64,000 nucleotides of DNA from JAXMCI01 sp046349435 (GCA_046349435.1 JAXMCI010000028.1:1-64000); one strand, 5' to 3'. Counted from the first letter of the stretch, positions 46,920 to 57,372 are shown. The notes: generated from the letters alone by a model not told the origin. Numbers and translations: made by a program.

Positions 46920-48585
46920 GGCCAGCCTCCCGGGCTGGCGCCGCTCGGCCAGCCCGGCGGCGCGGCTCGCCTTTGCCGCCGGCCGGCTCGCCGCGCGGCT
47001 GCGCGCGCTCGGCTTCTGGCGGCGCGCCGGCGTGGCGGCGCTGCTCGGCGCGCTGGCGGCGCTGGCCCTGCCGCCGGTCCATGCCGTGCCGCTGCTCTGG
47101 GTCGCCTTCACCGGCCTGATCTGGCTGCTCGACGGCCGCGGCTGGCGCTCGGCCGCCGCCACCGGCTGGTGGTTCGGCCTTGGCCATTTCCTGGTCGGCT
47201 TCTACTGGATCGCCGAGGCGCTGCTCACCGATCCCTGGCGCTTCGGCTGGATGATCCCCTTCGCGGTCGGCGGGCTGGCCGCCTACATGGCGCTGTTCAC
47301 CGCCGCGGCCTGCGGCCTCTCGCGGCTCGCCTGGCCGGGCGGCGCCGGCCGCGTCCTGGTGCTGGCGATCGCCTGGACCGGCGGCGAATGGCTGCGCGGC
47401 CGGGTCGCCACCGGCTTTCCCTGGGACCTGCTCGGCTATAGCGGGGCCTTCTCCGACGCGGTCATGCAGTCGGCGGTGCTGGCCGGCGCCTGGGGCCTCA
47501 GCCTGGTCACCGTGGTGATCGCCGGCCTGCCGGCGACCCTGGTCGATCCGCCGCTGCCGGCTGCCGCGGCGCCGGGCGGCGAGGTGCGGCCGCCCCGGCT
47601 CCGGCCGCATGGCGGCGGGCTCGCCATCGGCGCCGCGCTGGCGCTGGTGGCGCTGCTGTGGACCGGCGGGGCGATGCGGCTGGCCGCCGCCCCGGGCGGC
47701 GAGGTGCCCGGCGTCCGGCTGCGGCTGGTGCAGCCGGCGATCAGCGTCGCCCAGAAGGCCGACCAGGACCGCCGCGTCGCCGACTTCCGCTACCAGCTGG
47801 CGCTCAGCCGCTCGCCCGGGGTCGACCGCATCACCCATTTCGTCTGGCCGGAGACGGCCACCCGCTTCCTGGTCGAGCGCGAGCCGGCGGTGCGCGACGC
47901 GCTCGCCCAGCTCGCCCCGCCGGGCGGGGCGGTGATCACCGGCGCGCCGCGCGCCGCGCCCCTCGACGGCCCCATCGAGCAGCTGTGGAACAGCCTCGAG
48001 GTGATCGATCGCCAGGGCCGCATCGAGACCTTCGACAAGTTCCACCTGGTGCCGCTCGGCGAGTACGTGCCGCTGCGCGGGCTGTTCCCGTTCCTCTCCA
48101 AGATCACGCCCGGCGACTTCGACTTCTCGGCCGGCTCCGGCCCGCGCACGCTGGCCATCCCGGGCGCGCCGCCGGCCGCGCCGCTGATCTGCTACGAGGT
48201 CATCTTCCCGGGCCAGGTGGTCGACCGCGCCAACCGGCCGGGCTGGATCGTCAACATCACCAACGATGCCTGGTTCGGCATGAGCAGCGGCCCCTACCAG
48301 CACTTCGCGAGCGCCCGGTTCCGCGCCGTCGAGGAGGGGCTGCCGCTGGTCCGCGCCGCCAATGACGGCATCTCGGGGATCGTCGATCCCTATGGCCGGG
48401 TGACCGCCGTGCTCGGGCTCGGCCGGGCCGGCATCGTCGACGGCGCCCTGCCGCGGCCCGCCCCCGGGCTGACCCCCTATGCGCGCTACGGCGACTGGAC
48501 TCTCGCGCTCGCCCTGCTGCTGGCCGCCACGATGGCGGCCGGCCTCTCCTATCGGACGAGATCGTCCGGCGGTGGAACCTTCTAG
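46903..48585 (+). CDS. lnt: Apolipoprotein N-acyltransferase Lnt
   Basis: A 560-residue membrane enzyme adding the third acyl chain to lipoproteins. The N-terminal half has about six membrane segments (LLWVAFTGLIWLLDGRG, GHFLVGFYWIAEALL). The C-terminal nitrilase domain holds the Glu in FVWPETATRF, Lys in FDKFHLVPLGEYVP and Cys in LICYEVIFPG, and NITNDAWFGMSSGPYQH. ATG 46903 gives the family N-terminus. It acts at the inner membrane. Confidence 0.95.
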   Translation: MATPAEASLPGWRRSASPAARLAFAAGRLAARLRALGFWRRAGVAALLGALAALALPPVHAVPLLWVAFTGLIWLLDGRGWRSAAATGWWFGLGHFLVGFYWIAEALLTDPWRFGWMIPFAVGGLAAYMALFTAAACGLSRLAWPGGAGRVLVLAIAWTGGEWLRGRVATGFPWDLLGYSGAFSDAVMQSAVLAGAWGLSLVTVVIAGLPATLVDPPLPAAAAPGGEVRPPRLRPHGGGLAIGAALALVALLWTGGAMRLAAAPGGEVPGVRLRLVQPAISVAQKADQDRRVADFRYQLALSRSPGVDRITHFVWPETATRFLVEREPAVRDALAQLAPPGGAVITGAPRAAPLDGPIEQLWNSLEVIDRQGRIETFDKFHLVPLGEYVPLRGLFPFLSKITPGDFDFSAGSGPRTLAIPGAPPAAPLICYEVIFPGQVVDRANRPGWIVNITNDAWFGMSSGPYQHFASARFRAVEEGLPLVRAANDGISGIVDPYGRVTAVLGLGRAGIVDGALPRPAPGLTPYARYGDWTLALALLLAATMAAGLSYRTRSSGGGTF

Positions 48586-48610
48586 GCGAAGGGCAATCGG
48601 GACTTTTCTA

Positions 48611-48638
48611 TTGACCGCATACAAACGTATGCTATGAA
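48611..48638 (+). promoter_or_regulatory. Promoter of XRE gene with embedded symmetric operator
   Basis: TTGACC (48611-48616) and TATGAA (48633-48638) are 16 bp apart. The spacer is exactly the inverted repeat GCATAC-AAAC-GTATGC (48617-48632). A further GTATGC half-site lies at 48654-48659. This geometry is that of a repressor competing with RNA polymerase. Confidence 0.65.
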
Positions 48639-48707
48639 CCGAATCGTTAGATTGTATGCGTGGCGCATGCGCAGCGCGCCGGTGAGCTGGATCAGGGACT
48701 GTATGAA

Positions 48708-49175
48708 ATGCCTCGTGGTCGTAAATCGTCTGGTCGCACGGCCAGCCTGGGAAATCCGAATCCGATCGATGTTCATGTCGGCAGCCGGGTCCGCCTGCGC
48801 CGCACCCTGCTCGGCATGAGCCAGGAGAAGCTCGGCGACGCCATCGGGCTGACCTTCCAGCAGGTGCAGAAGTACGAGCGCGGCGCCAACCGCATCGGCT
48901 CCAGCCGCCTGTTCGACCTGGCCCGCGTGCTCGACGTGCCGGTCGCCTATTTCTTCGAGGAGATGTCGCCGACCACCAGCGCCCGCTCGCCGAGCCGCAT
49001 GCGCGGCCTGGCCGACGCGCCGCCGCCCGCCTTCGAGCCCGATCCGATGGCCAAGCGGGAGACGCTGGAGCTGGTTCGGGCCTATTACCGCATCACCGAC
49101 CCGCGCGTGCGCAAGCGCATCTTCGAGCTGACCAAGTCGCTGGCCACCGCCGGCAAGGCCGAGGCCGGCGCCTGA
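48708..49175 (+). CDS. XRE-family transcriptional regulator (HTH_3)
   Basis: A 155-residue regulator. The helix-turn-helix runs VGSRVRLRRTLLGMSQEKLGDAIGLTFQQVQKYERGANRIG split by its turn, and RLFDLARVLDVPVAYFFEEM follows. The C-terminal third is ETLELVRAYYRITDPRVRKRIFELTKSLA, a helical dimerisation or signalling region seen in alphaproteobacterial proteins placed before metK. ATG 48708 was chosen over 48660 because it follows the promoter and the PRGRKSSGR basic start. It probably autoregulates through the GCATAC/GTATGC operator. Confidence 0.88.
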   Translation: MPRGRKSSGRTASLGNPNPIDVHVGSRVRLRRTLLGMSQEKLGDAIGLTFQQVQKYERGANRIGSSRLFDLARVLDVPVAYFFEEMSPTTSARSPSRMRGLADAPPPAFEPDPMAKRETLELVRAYYRITDPRVRKRIFELTKSLATAGKAEAGA

Positions 49176-49178
49176 TCC

Positions 49179-49201
49179 GGCGCCCGCCGCCGGCGGGTGC
49201 C
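49179..49201 (+). terminator. Hairpin after XRE gene
   Basis: GGCGCCCGCC pairs with GGCGGGTGCC (one G-T wobble) round a GCC loop, 3 bp after the stop. No T tract follows. The remaining 170 bp to metK hold GGCCATTGCCC direct repeats and no recognisable SAM riboswitch. Confidence 0.45.
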
Positions 49202-49377
49202 CCTCCTGCCCCGGCCATTGCCCTGGCCATTGCCCCGACCGCAAGAGCCTTGACCTGCCAGGGTCGGGCGACGATGATCCCCGGCCAATCCGGAAGGGGG
49301 CAGGGCATGATAAGGCGCGGCCGTTCGCGCCCTTCTCCCTTTGCGTTCCGGCGTAGACCCAGCGACGAGGACAAGGC

Positions 49378-50547
49378 GTGGCCAGGACGAGCTATCTCTT
49401 CACCAGCGAATCGGTTGCCGAGGGCCATCCCGACAAGGTCTGCGACCGCATCTCCGACGCCATCGTCGACACCTTCCTGACCGCCGATCCCCATGCCCGG
49501 GTCGCGGTCGAGACGCTGGCCACCACCAACCGGGTGGTGCTGGCGGGCGAGGTGCGCGGGCCGGGCTCGATCACCCCGGCGGTGCTCGAGGAGGTGACCC
49601 GCCATGCGGTGAAGGAGATCGGCTACGAGCAGGCCGGCTTCCACTGGCAGAAGATGAACGTCGAGTGCCATGTCCACGCCCAGTCGGCCGACATCGCGAT
49701 CGGCGTCGACGCGGCCGGCAACAAGGACGAGGGCGCCGGCGACCAGGGCATCATGTTCGGCTATGCCTGCCGCGAGACCGAGCGGCTGATGCCGGCGCCG
49801 CTCTACTACGCCCACAACATCCTGCGCTCGCTCGCCGAGGCGCGCCATTCCGGCGCCGAGCCGGGGCTCGGGCCCGACGCCAAGAGCCAGGTGACCCTGC
49901 TCTACGAGCACGGCAAGCCGGTGCGCGCCACCTCGGTGGTGGTCTCCACCCAGCACGGTGCCGAGCTCGACCAGGAGCAGGTGCGCGAGATCGTCCGCCC
50001 GCACGTGCTCAACGTCCTGCCGGCCGGCTGGATGTGCGAGGAGAAGGATTTCTACGTCAACCCGACCGGCCGCTTCGTGATCGGCGGGCCGGATGGCGAT
50101 TCCGGCCTCACCGGCCGCAAGATCATCGTCGACACCTATGGCGGCGCGGCGCCGCATGGCGGCGGCGCCTTCTCCGGCAAGGACCCGACCAAGGTCGACC
50201 GCTCGGCCGCCTACGCGGCGCGCTACCTCGCCAAGAATGTGGTCGCGGCCGCCCTGGCCGACCGCTGCACCATCCAGCTCTCCTACGCCATCGGCGTGTC
50301 GCGGCCGCTCTCGGTCTATATCGACACGCACGGCACCGGCCAGGTCGACGAGGACCGCCTGTCGCGCGTGCTGCAGGAGATGATGGACCTCAGCCCGCGC
50401 GGCATCCGCGAGCATCTCGCGCTCAACCGGCCGATCTACGCGCGCACCGCCGCCTACGGCCATTTCGGCCGGCCGGCCGATGCCGATGGCGGCTTCTCCT
50501 GGGAGCGGCTGGACCTCGTCGAGGGGCTGAAGTCGGCGCTCCACTGA
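49378..50547 (+). CDS. metK: S-adenosylmethionine synthetase
   Basis: A 389-residue enzyme making SAM from ATP and methionine. Family motifs are SESVAEGHPDKVCDRISDAIVD, GAGDQGIMFGYACRET (hexapeptide loop), GGAAPHGGGAFSGKDPTKVDRSAAYAARY split near the second P-loop-like GGGAFSGKD, and the ending GHFGR. GTG 49378 follows GAGGACAAGG. It supplies SAM for MiaB and TrmB nearby. Confidence 0.98.
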   Translation: MARTSYLFTSESVAEGHPDKVCDRISDAIVDTFLTADPHARVAVETLATTNRVVLAGEVRGPGSITPAVLEEVTRHAVKEIGYEQAGFHWQKMNVECHVHAQSADIAIGVDAAGNKDEGAGDQGIMFGYACRETERLMPAPLYYAHNILRSLAEARHSGAEPGLGPDAKSQVTLLYEHGKPVRATSVVVSTQHGAELDQEQVREIVRPHVLNVLPAGWMCEEKDFYVNPTGRFVIGGPDGDSGLTGRKIIVDTYGGAAPHGGGAFSGKDPTKVDRSAAYAARYLAKNVVAAALADRCTIQLSYAIGVSRPLSVYIDTHGTGQVDEDRLSRVLQEMMDLSPRGIREHLALNRPIYARTAAYGHFGRPADADGGFSWERLDLVEGLKSALH

Positions 50548-50555
50548 GCGGCCCG

Positions 50556-50624
50556 GACCAGGGCGACTCCGGCCAGGGCGACCCCGGCCAGGAGGACCCC
50601 GGCCAGGGCGGCCCGGACCAGGGA
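50556..50624 (+). repeat. 15-bp tandem repeat between metK and trmB
   Basis: About 4.6 copies of a 15-bp unit, consensus GGCCAGGGCGACCCC. In the trmB frame they read (G/D)Q(G/E)(D/G)(S/P). The array ends at the GTG proposed as the trmB start, so it may lie in the leader or, if translation begins earlier, in the protein. Confidence 0.8.
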
Positions 50625-51359
50625 GTGCAGCCCGGCGGGCGGCCGAACTTCTACGGCCGCCGCCAGGGCCGCCGGCTGCGGCCGGGCCGTCGCGGCCTGC
50701 TCGCGCAGCGCCTGCCCGAGCTCACCCTGACGCTGCCGGACGGCGGCGCGCCGCTCGATCCGAAGGCCTGCTTCGCGGCGGCGCCGGCCGCGGTCTGGCT
50801 GGAGATCGGCTTCGGCGGCGGCGAGCATCTCGCCGCCCAGGCGGCGGCGCATCCCGGGATCGGGCTGATCGGCGCCGAGGTCTTCGTCAACGGCATCGCC
50901 AGCCTGCTCGACCACCTCGAGCGCGGCGCCATCGGCAACGTCCGGATCTTCCCGGACGACGCCAGGCTGCTGCTGCCGGCGCTGCCGGCGGCCTCGCTCG
51001 ACCGCGTCTTCCTGCTGTTTCCCGATCCCTGGCCGAAGGCCCGGCACGCCGCCCGCCGCTTCGTCGGCCGGCCGACGCTGGACGAGCTGGCCCGCACCAT
51101 GCGCCCCGGGGCCGAGCTGCGCATCGCCAGCGACGAGCCCGGCTACGTCGCCTGGACCCTGCAGCAGGTGCTGCCGCACCCGGCCTTCGCCTGGACCGCC
51201 CGCCGGCCCGGCGACTGGCGGGTCCGCCCGGCCGGCTGGCCGCCGACCCGCTACGAGCAGAAGGCGCTGGCGGCCGGGCGCCGGCCCGCCTACCTGACGT
51301 TCGAGCGCCGGGCCGGCGCCGGACGCCCGCCCGGGCCCGCAGCCCTGGAGCAGCCCTAG
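50625..51359 (+). CDS. trmB: tRNA (guanine-N7)-methyltransferase TrmB
   Basis: A 244-residue SAM-dependent methyltransferase for G46 of tRNA. The N-terminal GGRPNFYGRRQGRRLRPGR is the alphaproteobacterial hallmark. WLEIGFGGGEHLAAQA is the SAM motif, FLLFPDPWPKARHAARR the catalytic PDPWPK region, and RYEQKALAAGRRPAYLTF the end. GTG 50625 was chosen because the family starts just before GRPNFYGR. The frame stays open upstream through metK. Confidence 0.92.
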   Translation: MQPGGRPNFYGRRQGRRLRPGRRGLLAQRLPELTLTLPDGGAPLDPKACFAAAPAAVWLEIGFGGGEHLAAQAAAHPGIGLIGAEVFVNGIASLLDHLERGAIGNVRIFPDDARLLLPALPAASLDRVFLLFPDPWPKARHAARRFVGRPTLDELARTMRPGAELRIASDEPGYVAWTLQQVLPHPAFAWTARRPGDWRVRPAGWPPTRYEQKALAAGRRPAYLTFERRAGAGRPPGPAALEQP

Positions 51360-51366
51360 AATCGGC

Positions 51367-51394
51367 TTGCAGCAGGCGAGGAAATGCCTATATT
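51367..51394 (+). promoter_or_regulatory. Promoter of the rimP-nusA-infB operon
   Basis: TTGCAG (51367-51372) and TATATT (51389-51394) are 16 bp apart. Transcription would begin near 51401, inside a TCTCAC-ACC-GTGAGA inverted repeat (51404-51418), and run through an attenuator-like hairpin before rimP. Confidence 0.6.
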
Positions 51395-51434
51395 GGCTGC
51401 ATATCTCACACCGTGAGACGCACGGAACGATAAG

Positions 51435-51462
51435 AAAGGTGGGCCAACGGCCCGCCTTTTTT
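51435..51462 (+). terminator. Intrinsic-terminator-like hairpin in the rimP leader
   Basis: AAAGGTGGGCC (51435-51445) pairs with GGCCCGCCTTT (51449-51459), one G-T wobble, AAC loop, followed by a six-T tract (51457-51462). It is a textbook rho-independent terminator, but stands downstream of the predicted promoter and only 37 bp before rimP, so it may act as an attenuator. It could alternatively end trmB transcription. Confidence 0.75.
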
Positions 51463-51499
51463 GTTAGCGCGAGCGGTCGTGGGTGCCTTTCCCGCCCTC

Positions 51500-52006
51500 A
51501 TGGACGGATCGATGGAGAAGTTGGCGGCGATCGAGACGCTGATCGCGCCCACGCTGGAGGCGATGGGCTATGCGCTGGTCCGCGTCCGGTTCTCGGGCGG
51601 CGGCCGGCCGACCCTGCAGGTCATGGCCGAGCGCATCGACGGCGCCGCCATGGCGGTCGAGGACTGCGCCGAGATCAGCCGCACGCTGTCGGCGCTGCTC
51701 GACGTCGAGGATCCGCTGCCCGGCGCCTACCTGCTGGAGGTCAGCTCGCCCGGCCTCGACCGGCCGCTGGTGAAGCCGGCCGACTACGAGCGGTTCGCCG
51801 GCGAGACGGCGCAGGTCGAGACGGCGCGGCCGGTGGACGGGCGCAAGCGCTTCCGCGGCCGCCTCGGCGGGCTGGTCGAGGGCGGCGTCAGGCTGCTGCT
51901 CGACGAAGGTGAGGTGGTCGTGCCGTTCGCGGCGATCCAGCGCGCCAAGCTGCTGGTCACCGACGAGATCCTGGCAGCGGCCAAGCGACGCAACGACAAG
52001 AGCTGA
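51500..52006 (+). CDS. rimP: Ribosome maturation factor RimP
   Basis: A 168-residue RimP. IETLIAPTLEAMGYALVRVRF and the ISRTLSALLDVEDPLPGAYLLEVSSPGLDRPL motif define the family. RimP assists 30S assembly. ATG 51500 (or 51512) is preferred; a TTG at 51461 would lie inside the terminator tract. The stop is 18 bp before nusA. Confidence 0.95.
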   Translation: MDGSMEKLAAIETLIAPTLEAMGYALVRVRFSGGGRPTLQVMAERIDGAAMAVEDCAEISRTLSALLDVEDPLPGAYLLEVSSPGLDRPLVKPADYERFAGETAQVETARPVDGRKRFRGRLGGLVEGGVRLLLDEGEVVVPFAAIQRAKLLVTDEILAAAKRRNDKS

Positions 52007-52024
52007 AGAGCGACTGAGGACGCC

Positions 52025-53605
<1,581 letters not shown>

Positions 53606-53617
53606 GACGGAGAGCCG

Positions 53618-54265
53618 ATGACGGCGCTGGCCGAGACGGCATCGCAGGAGGAGGCGACGCCGCGGGACGTTGAGCCCGCGGCCGAGGGCCCCCTGCGCCG
53701 TTGCCTCGCGACCCGCGCCGTCCGGCCGAAGACGGAGCTGCTGCGCTTCGTCGTCGGGCCCGGCGACGCGCTGGTCCCCGACGTCGCCGGCCGGCTGCCG
53801 GGCCGCGGTTTGTGGATCACGCCGGCGCGCGATATAGTGGCCGGCGCAGCGGCCCGTAACCTCTTCGCCAAGGCGGCGAAGGCCCGCGTGGTGGTGCCGC
53901 CCGATCTGGCCGACCGGGTCGAGGCGCTGCTTGCCCGCGACCTTCTCGACCGGCTGGGCCTGGCGCGCCGCGCCGGCCAGGTGGTCGCCGGCTTCGAGCA
54001 GGTCCGGGCGCTGCTGGTCGAGGGCGGGGCAGGGCTGCTGCTCGCCGCCGCGGATGGCGCCGAGGACGGGCGGCGCAAGCTGCGCGCGCTCTCCGGCGGC
54101 ATCCCGGAGGTGGACTGGCTGACCTCCGCGGAGCTCGCCGCGGCGCTCGGCCGCGACACCGTGGTTCACGCCGCGGTCCGCCGCGGCGGCTTTGCCGAGC
54201 GGCTCGCGCTGGCGGCGGCACGGCTGCAGGGAATGCGCGATCGGGCGCGACAGTTGACGGATTGA
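53618..54265 (+). CDS. YlxR (DUF448) RNA-binding protein fused to L7Ae-like domain
   Basis: A 215-residue two-domain protein. The YlxR part has RRCLATRAVRPKTELLRFVVGP and PGRGLWITPARDIV; the second half (about 105-210, DLLDRLGLARRAGQVVAGFEQVRALL) has an L7Ae/YlxQ-like fold. The fusion is usual in alphaproteobacteria between nusA and infB. It probably binds RNA or the ribosome. ATG 53618 is 12 bp after the nusA stop. Confidence 0.92.
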   Translation: MTALAETASQEEATPRDVEPAAEGPLRRCLATRAVRPKTELLRFVVGPGDALVPDVAGRLPGRGLWITPARDIVAGAAARNLFAKAAKARVVVPPDLADRVEALLARDLLDRLGLARRAGQVVAGFEQVRALLVEGGAGLLLAAADGAEDGRRKLRALSGGIPEVDWLTSAELAAALGRDTVVHAAVRRGGFAERLALAAARLQGMRDRARQLTD

Positions 54266-54267
54266 CG

Positions 54268-56814
54268 ATGACCGACATCAAAGAGAACGAACCGAAGAAG
54301 TCGCTGAGCCTGTCGCGTCCCGGCCGGCTCGAGCTGAAGAAGACCGTCGACGCCGGCTCGGTGCGGCAGAGCTTCCCGCACGGCCGCACCAAGACCGTGC
54401 AGGTCGAGGTCAAGCGGACACGCACCTATGCGCCGGGCGCCGCCGCGCCGCAGCCGCCGGCGGCCGAGGCGGCGAAGCCCGCGCCCAAGCCGATCGAGGC
54501 GCCGCCGCCGGCACCGGTCGAGCCGGTCGCCGAGGAGCGCACCACCATCCACGGCCGGCAGCTGACCGCCGGCGAGCGCGCCGCCCGCCAGCGGGCGCTC
54601 GAGGATGCCCGCCGCGACGAGGAGGTCCGCCGCGCCGCCGAGCTCGAGGCGCAGCGCCGCGCCGCCGAGCAGGCTGCCGCCGTGGCGGCCGCCGAGGAAG
54701 CCAGCCGCCGCGAGCAGGCCGCCGCGGCGGTGGCGAGCGAGCCGGCACCGGCCGCGCCGCCGGCCGCCGCGCCTGCCGACGCTCCGGCGGCCGCGCCCGT
54801 CGCGCCGGCCGAGGAATCCGACGCGGCCCGGGCCAAGCGCCTGGGCACGCCCGCCGTGGCGCCGCGCCCGACCCTGGTGCGGCCGCCGCCGCCGGCCCGC
54901 CGCGGCGAGCCGCGCCGGCGCACCGGCAAGCTGACCATCACCCCGGCGCGCGACGATTCCGGGGGCGAGCGGATGCGCAGCCTCGCCTCGGTGCGGCGGG
55001 CCCGCGAGAAGGAGCGGCAGCGCGTCCGCGAGCTGCGCAGCGAAGGCCAGAAGGTGGTGCGCGACGTGATCGTCCCCGAAGCAATGACCGTTCAGGATCT
55101 CGCCAACCGCATGGCGGTGCGCGGCGCCGACGTCATCAAGGCGCTGATGAAGATGGGCATCATGGCGACGATCAACCAGACGCTCGATGCCGACACGGCC
55201 GAGCTGGTCGCCACCGAGTTCGGCCATCGCGTGCGCCGCGTCTCGGCCGCCGACGTCGAGATCGGCCTGGGCGGGGAGGAGGACCAGGACGAGCACCTGC
55301 TCGCCCGGCCGCCGGTGGTCACCGTGATGGGCCATGTCGACCACGGCAAGACCTCGCTGCTCGACGCGCTGCGCCAGACCGACGTGGCGGCGCACGAGGC
55401 GGGCGGCATCACCCAGCATATCGGCGCCTACCAGGTGGTGCGGCCGAACGGCCAGCGCATCACCTTCATCGACACGCCGGGCCACGCCGCCTTCACCGAG
55501 ATGCGGGCGCGCGGCGCCAACGTCACCGACATCGTGGTGCTGGTGGTGGCGGCCGACGACGGCATCATGCAGCAGACCGTCGAGGCGATCCGCCACGCCC
55601 GGGCGGCCGACGTACCGCTGATCGTCGCCATCAACAAGATGGACAAGGGCGACGCCAATCCGGGCCGGGTGCGGCAGGAGCTGCTGCAGCACGAGGTGGT
55701 GGTCGAGGAGATGGGCGGCGACGTGCTCGACGTCGAGGTCTCGGCCAAGACCAAGGCCGGACTCGACCGGCTCGAGGAGGCGATCTCGCTGCAGGCCGAG
55801 GTGCTCGAGCTGCGCGCCAATCCCGACCGGCCGGCGACCGGCGCGGTGATCGAGGCGCGGCTGGAGCGCGGCCGCGGCGCGGTCGCCACCGTGCTGGTGC
55901 AGAAGGGCACCCTCAAGGTCGGCGACATCTTCGTCGCCGGCAGCGAGTGGGGCCGGGTGCGCGCGCTGCTCGACGATCGCGGCAACCAGGTGCAGAGCGC
56001 CGGCCCGTCGAGCCCGGTCGAGGTGCTCGGGCTGCAGGGCACGCCGATGGCGGGCGACGAGTTCACCGCCGTCGAGAACGAGACGCGGGCCCGGGAGATC
56101 AGCGAGTTCCGCCAGCGCAAGCATCGCGAGGCGCAGGCCAAGATCGGCGCCCGCGGCACGCTCGACGAGATGTTCTCCAAGATCGCGGCCGGCGAGGCCA
56201 AGGAGCTCGCCATGGTCGTCAAGTCGGACGTGCAGGGCTCGCTCGAGGCGATCGCCAACAGCCTGGCCAAGCTCAGCACCGACGAGGTCGCGGTGCGCGT
56301 GCTGCACGCCGCGGTCGGCGGCATCAACGAGTCCGACGTGACGCTGGCCCGGGCCTCGGGGGCGATGATCATCGGGTTCAACGTCCGCGCCAACCCGCAG
56401 GCCCGCGAGATGGCGCGGCGCGACGGGGTGGAGATCCGCTACTACTCGATCATCTACAACGTGGTCGACGACGTGAAGGCGGCGCTCTCGGGCATGCTGG
56501 CGCCGAGCCTGCGCGAGAAGTTCCTCGGCAACGCCGAGATCCGCGAGGTCTTCAACATCACCAAGGTCGGCAAGATCGCCGGCTGCTTCGTCACCGAGGG
56601 CATGGTCCGCCGCGGCGCCAAGGTCCGCCTGCTGCGCGACAACGTGGTGATCCACGAGGGCTCGCTGCGGACCCTGAAGCGCTTCAAGGACGAGGTCCGC
56701 GAGGTCAAGGAAGGCTACGAGTGCGGCATGGCCTTCGAGAACTACCAGGACATCCAGGCCGGCGACGTCATCGAGTGCTTCGAGATGGAAGAGGTCGCCC
56801 GCGCCCTTGCCTAG
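54268..56814 (+). CDS. infB: Translation initiation factor IF-2
   Basis: An 848-residue factor. An N-terminal IF2-N-type segment (LSRPGRLELKKTVDAGS) precedes an Ala/Pro/Glu-rich linker (about 55-220). The second IF2-N domain is DVIVPEAMTVQDLANRMAV. The G domain has G1 GHVDHGKTS, G3 DTPGH, G4 NKMD, followed by domains II-IV to the C-terminus. ATG 54268 was chosen over TTG 54262. It recruits fMet-tRNA to the 30S subunit. Confidence 0.98.
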   Translation: MTDIKENEPKKSLSLSRPGRLELKKTVDAGSVRQSFPHGRTKTVQVEVKRTRTYAPGAAAPQPPAAEAAKPAPKPIEAPPPAPVEPVAEERTTIHGRQLTAGERAARQRALEDARRDEEVRRAAELEAQRRAAEQAAAVAAAEEASRREQAAAAVASEPAPAAPPAAAPADAPAAAPVAPAEESDAARAKRLGTPAVAPRPTLVRPPPPARRGEPRRRTGKLTITPARDDSGGERMRSLASVRRAREKERQRVRELRSEGQKVVRDVIVPEAMTVQDLANRMAVRGADVIKALMKMGIMATINQTLDADTAELVATEFGHRVRRVSAADVEIGLGGEEDQDEHLLARPPVVTVMGHVDHGKTSLLDALRQTDVAAHEAGGITQHIGAYQVVRPNGQRITFIDTPGHAAFTEMRARGANVTDIVVLVVAADDGIMQQTVEAIRHARAADVPLIVAINKMDKGDANPGRVRQELLQHEVVVEEMGGDVLDVEVSAKTKAGLDRLEEAISLQAEVLELRANPDRPATGAVIEARLERGRGAVATVLVQKGTLKVGDIFVAGSEWGRVRALLDDRGNQVQSAGPSSPVEVLGLQGTPMAGDEFTAVENETRAREISEFRQRKHREAQAKIGARGTLDEMFSKIAAGEAKELAMVVKSDVQGSLEAIANSLAKLSTDEVAVRVLHAAVGGINESDVTLARASGAMIIGFNVRANPQAREMARRDGVEIRYYSIIYNVVDDVKAALSGMLAPSLREKFLGNAEIREVFNITKVGKIAGCFVTEGMVRRGAKVRLLRDNVVIHEGSLRTLKRFKDEVREVKEGYECGMAFENYQDIQAGDVIECFEMEEVARALA

Positions 56815-56910
56815 GATGCCGCAGCGCTCCCTCTCCCTCCCGGCGCCGGCGCGACGGGCTCGGCCCTCTCCCGCCGGCGCGGGCGAGGCGGTCTCCTAGG
56901 GGACGCACCG

Positions 56911-57372
56911 ATGAGCCGAGCCCGCCAGCCCTCGGCGCGCCAGCTGCGCGTCGGGGAGGAGCTGCGCCATGCGCTGGTCGAGATCCTGCGCCGTGGCGAG
57001 CTGCGCGACCCCGAGCTGCAGTCCGCCATGGTGACGGTGACCGAGGTCCGGGTCAGCCCCGACCTGCGCGCCGCCACCGCCTTCGTCGTGCCGTTCGGCG
57101 GCGGCGACCTCGCCGCGCTGGTCAAGGCGCTGAACCACGCGGCGCCGTTCCTGCGCGGCCGTCTCGTGCGCGCCGTGCAGCTCCGCCTCGCGCCGACCCT
57201 GCATTTCGAGCCCGACCGCTCCTTCGAGGCGGCACGCCGCATCGAGACGCTGCTGCACGACCCGGCGGTGGCGCGCGACCTCGGCCCCCCGGACGAGGCG
57301 GCGGATGAGGACGAGCCGGAGCGCGGCGGGCCGGCGGCGGACGACGGTCCGGAGGGCGGCCGTGGGTCGTAG
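56911..57372 (+). CDS. rbfA: Ribosome-binding factor A
   Basis: A 153-residue RbfA. RQLRVGEELRHALVEILRRGELRD and VTVTEVRVSPDLRAATAFVVPFGG are the KH-type core; RLAPTLHFEPDRSFEAARRIETLL follows. The tail (about 125-153) is acidic. It is needed for late 16S rRNA maturation. It overlaps truB by 11 bp. Confidence 0.96.
   Translation: MSRARQPSARQLRVGEELRHALVEILRRGELRDPELQSAMVTVTEVRVSPDLRAATAFVVPFGGGDLAALVKALNHAAPFLRGRLVRAVQLRLAPTLHFEPDRSFEAARRIETLLHDPAVARDLGPPDEAADEDEPERGGPAADDGPEGGRGS

Noticed and set aside
49176..49377. Possible SAM riboswitch before metK
   Set aside because: I looked for SAM-II, SAM/SAH and related conserved cores and found none; only direct repeats and a hairpin near the upstream stop.
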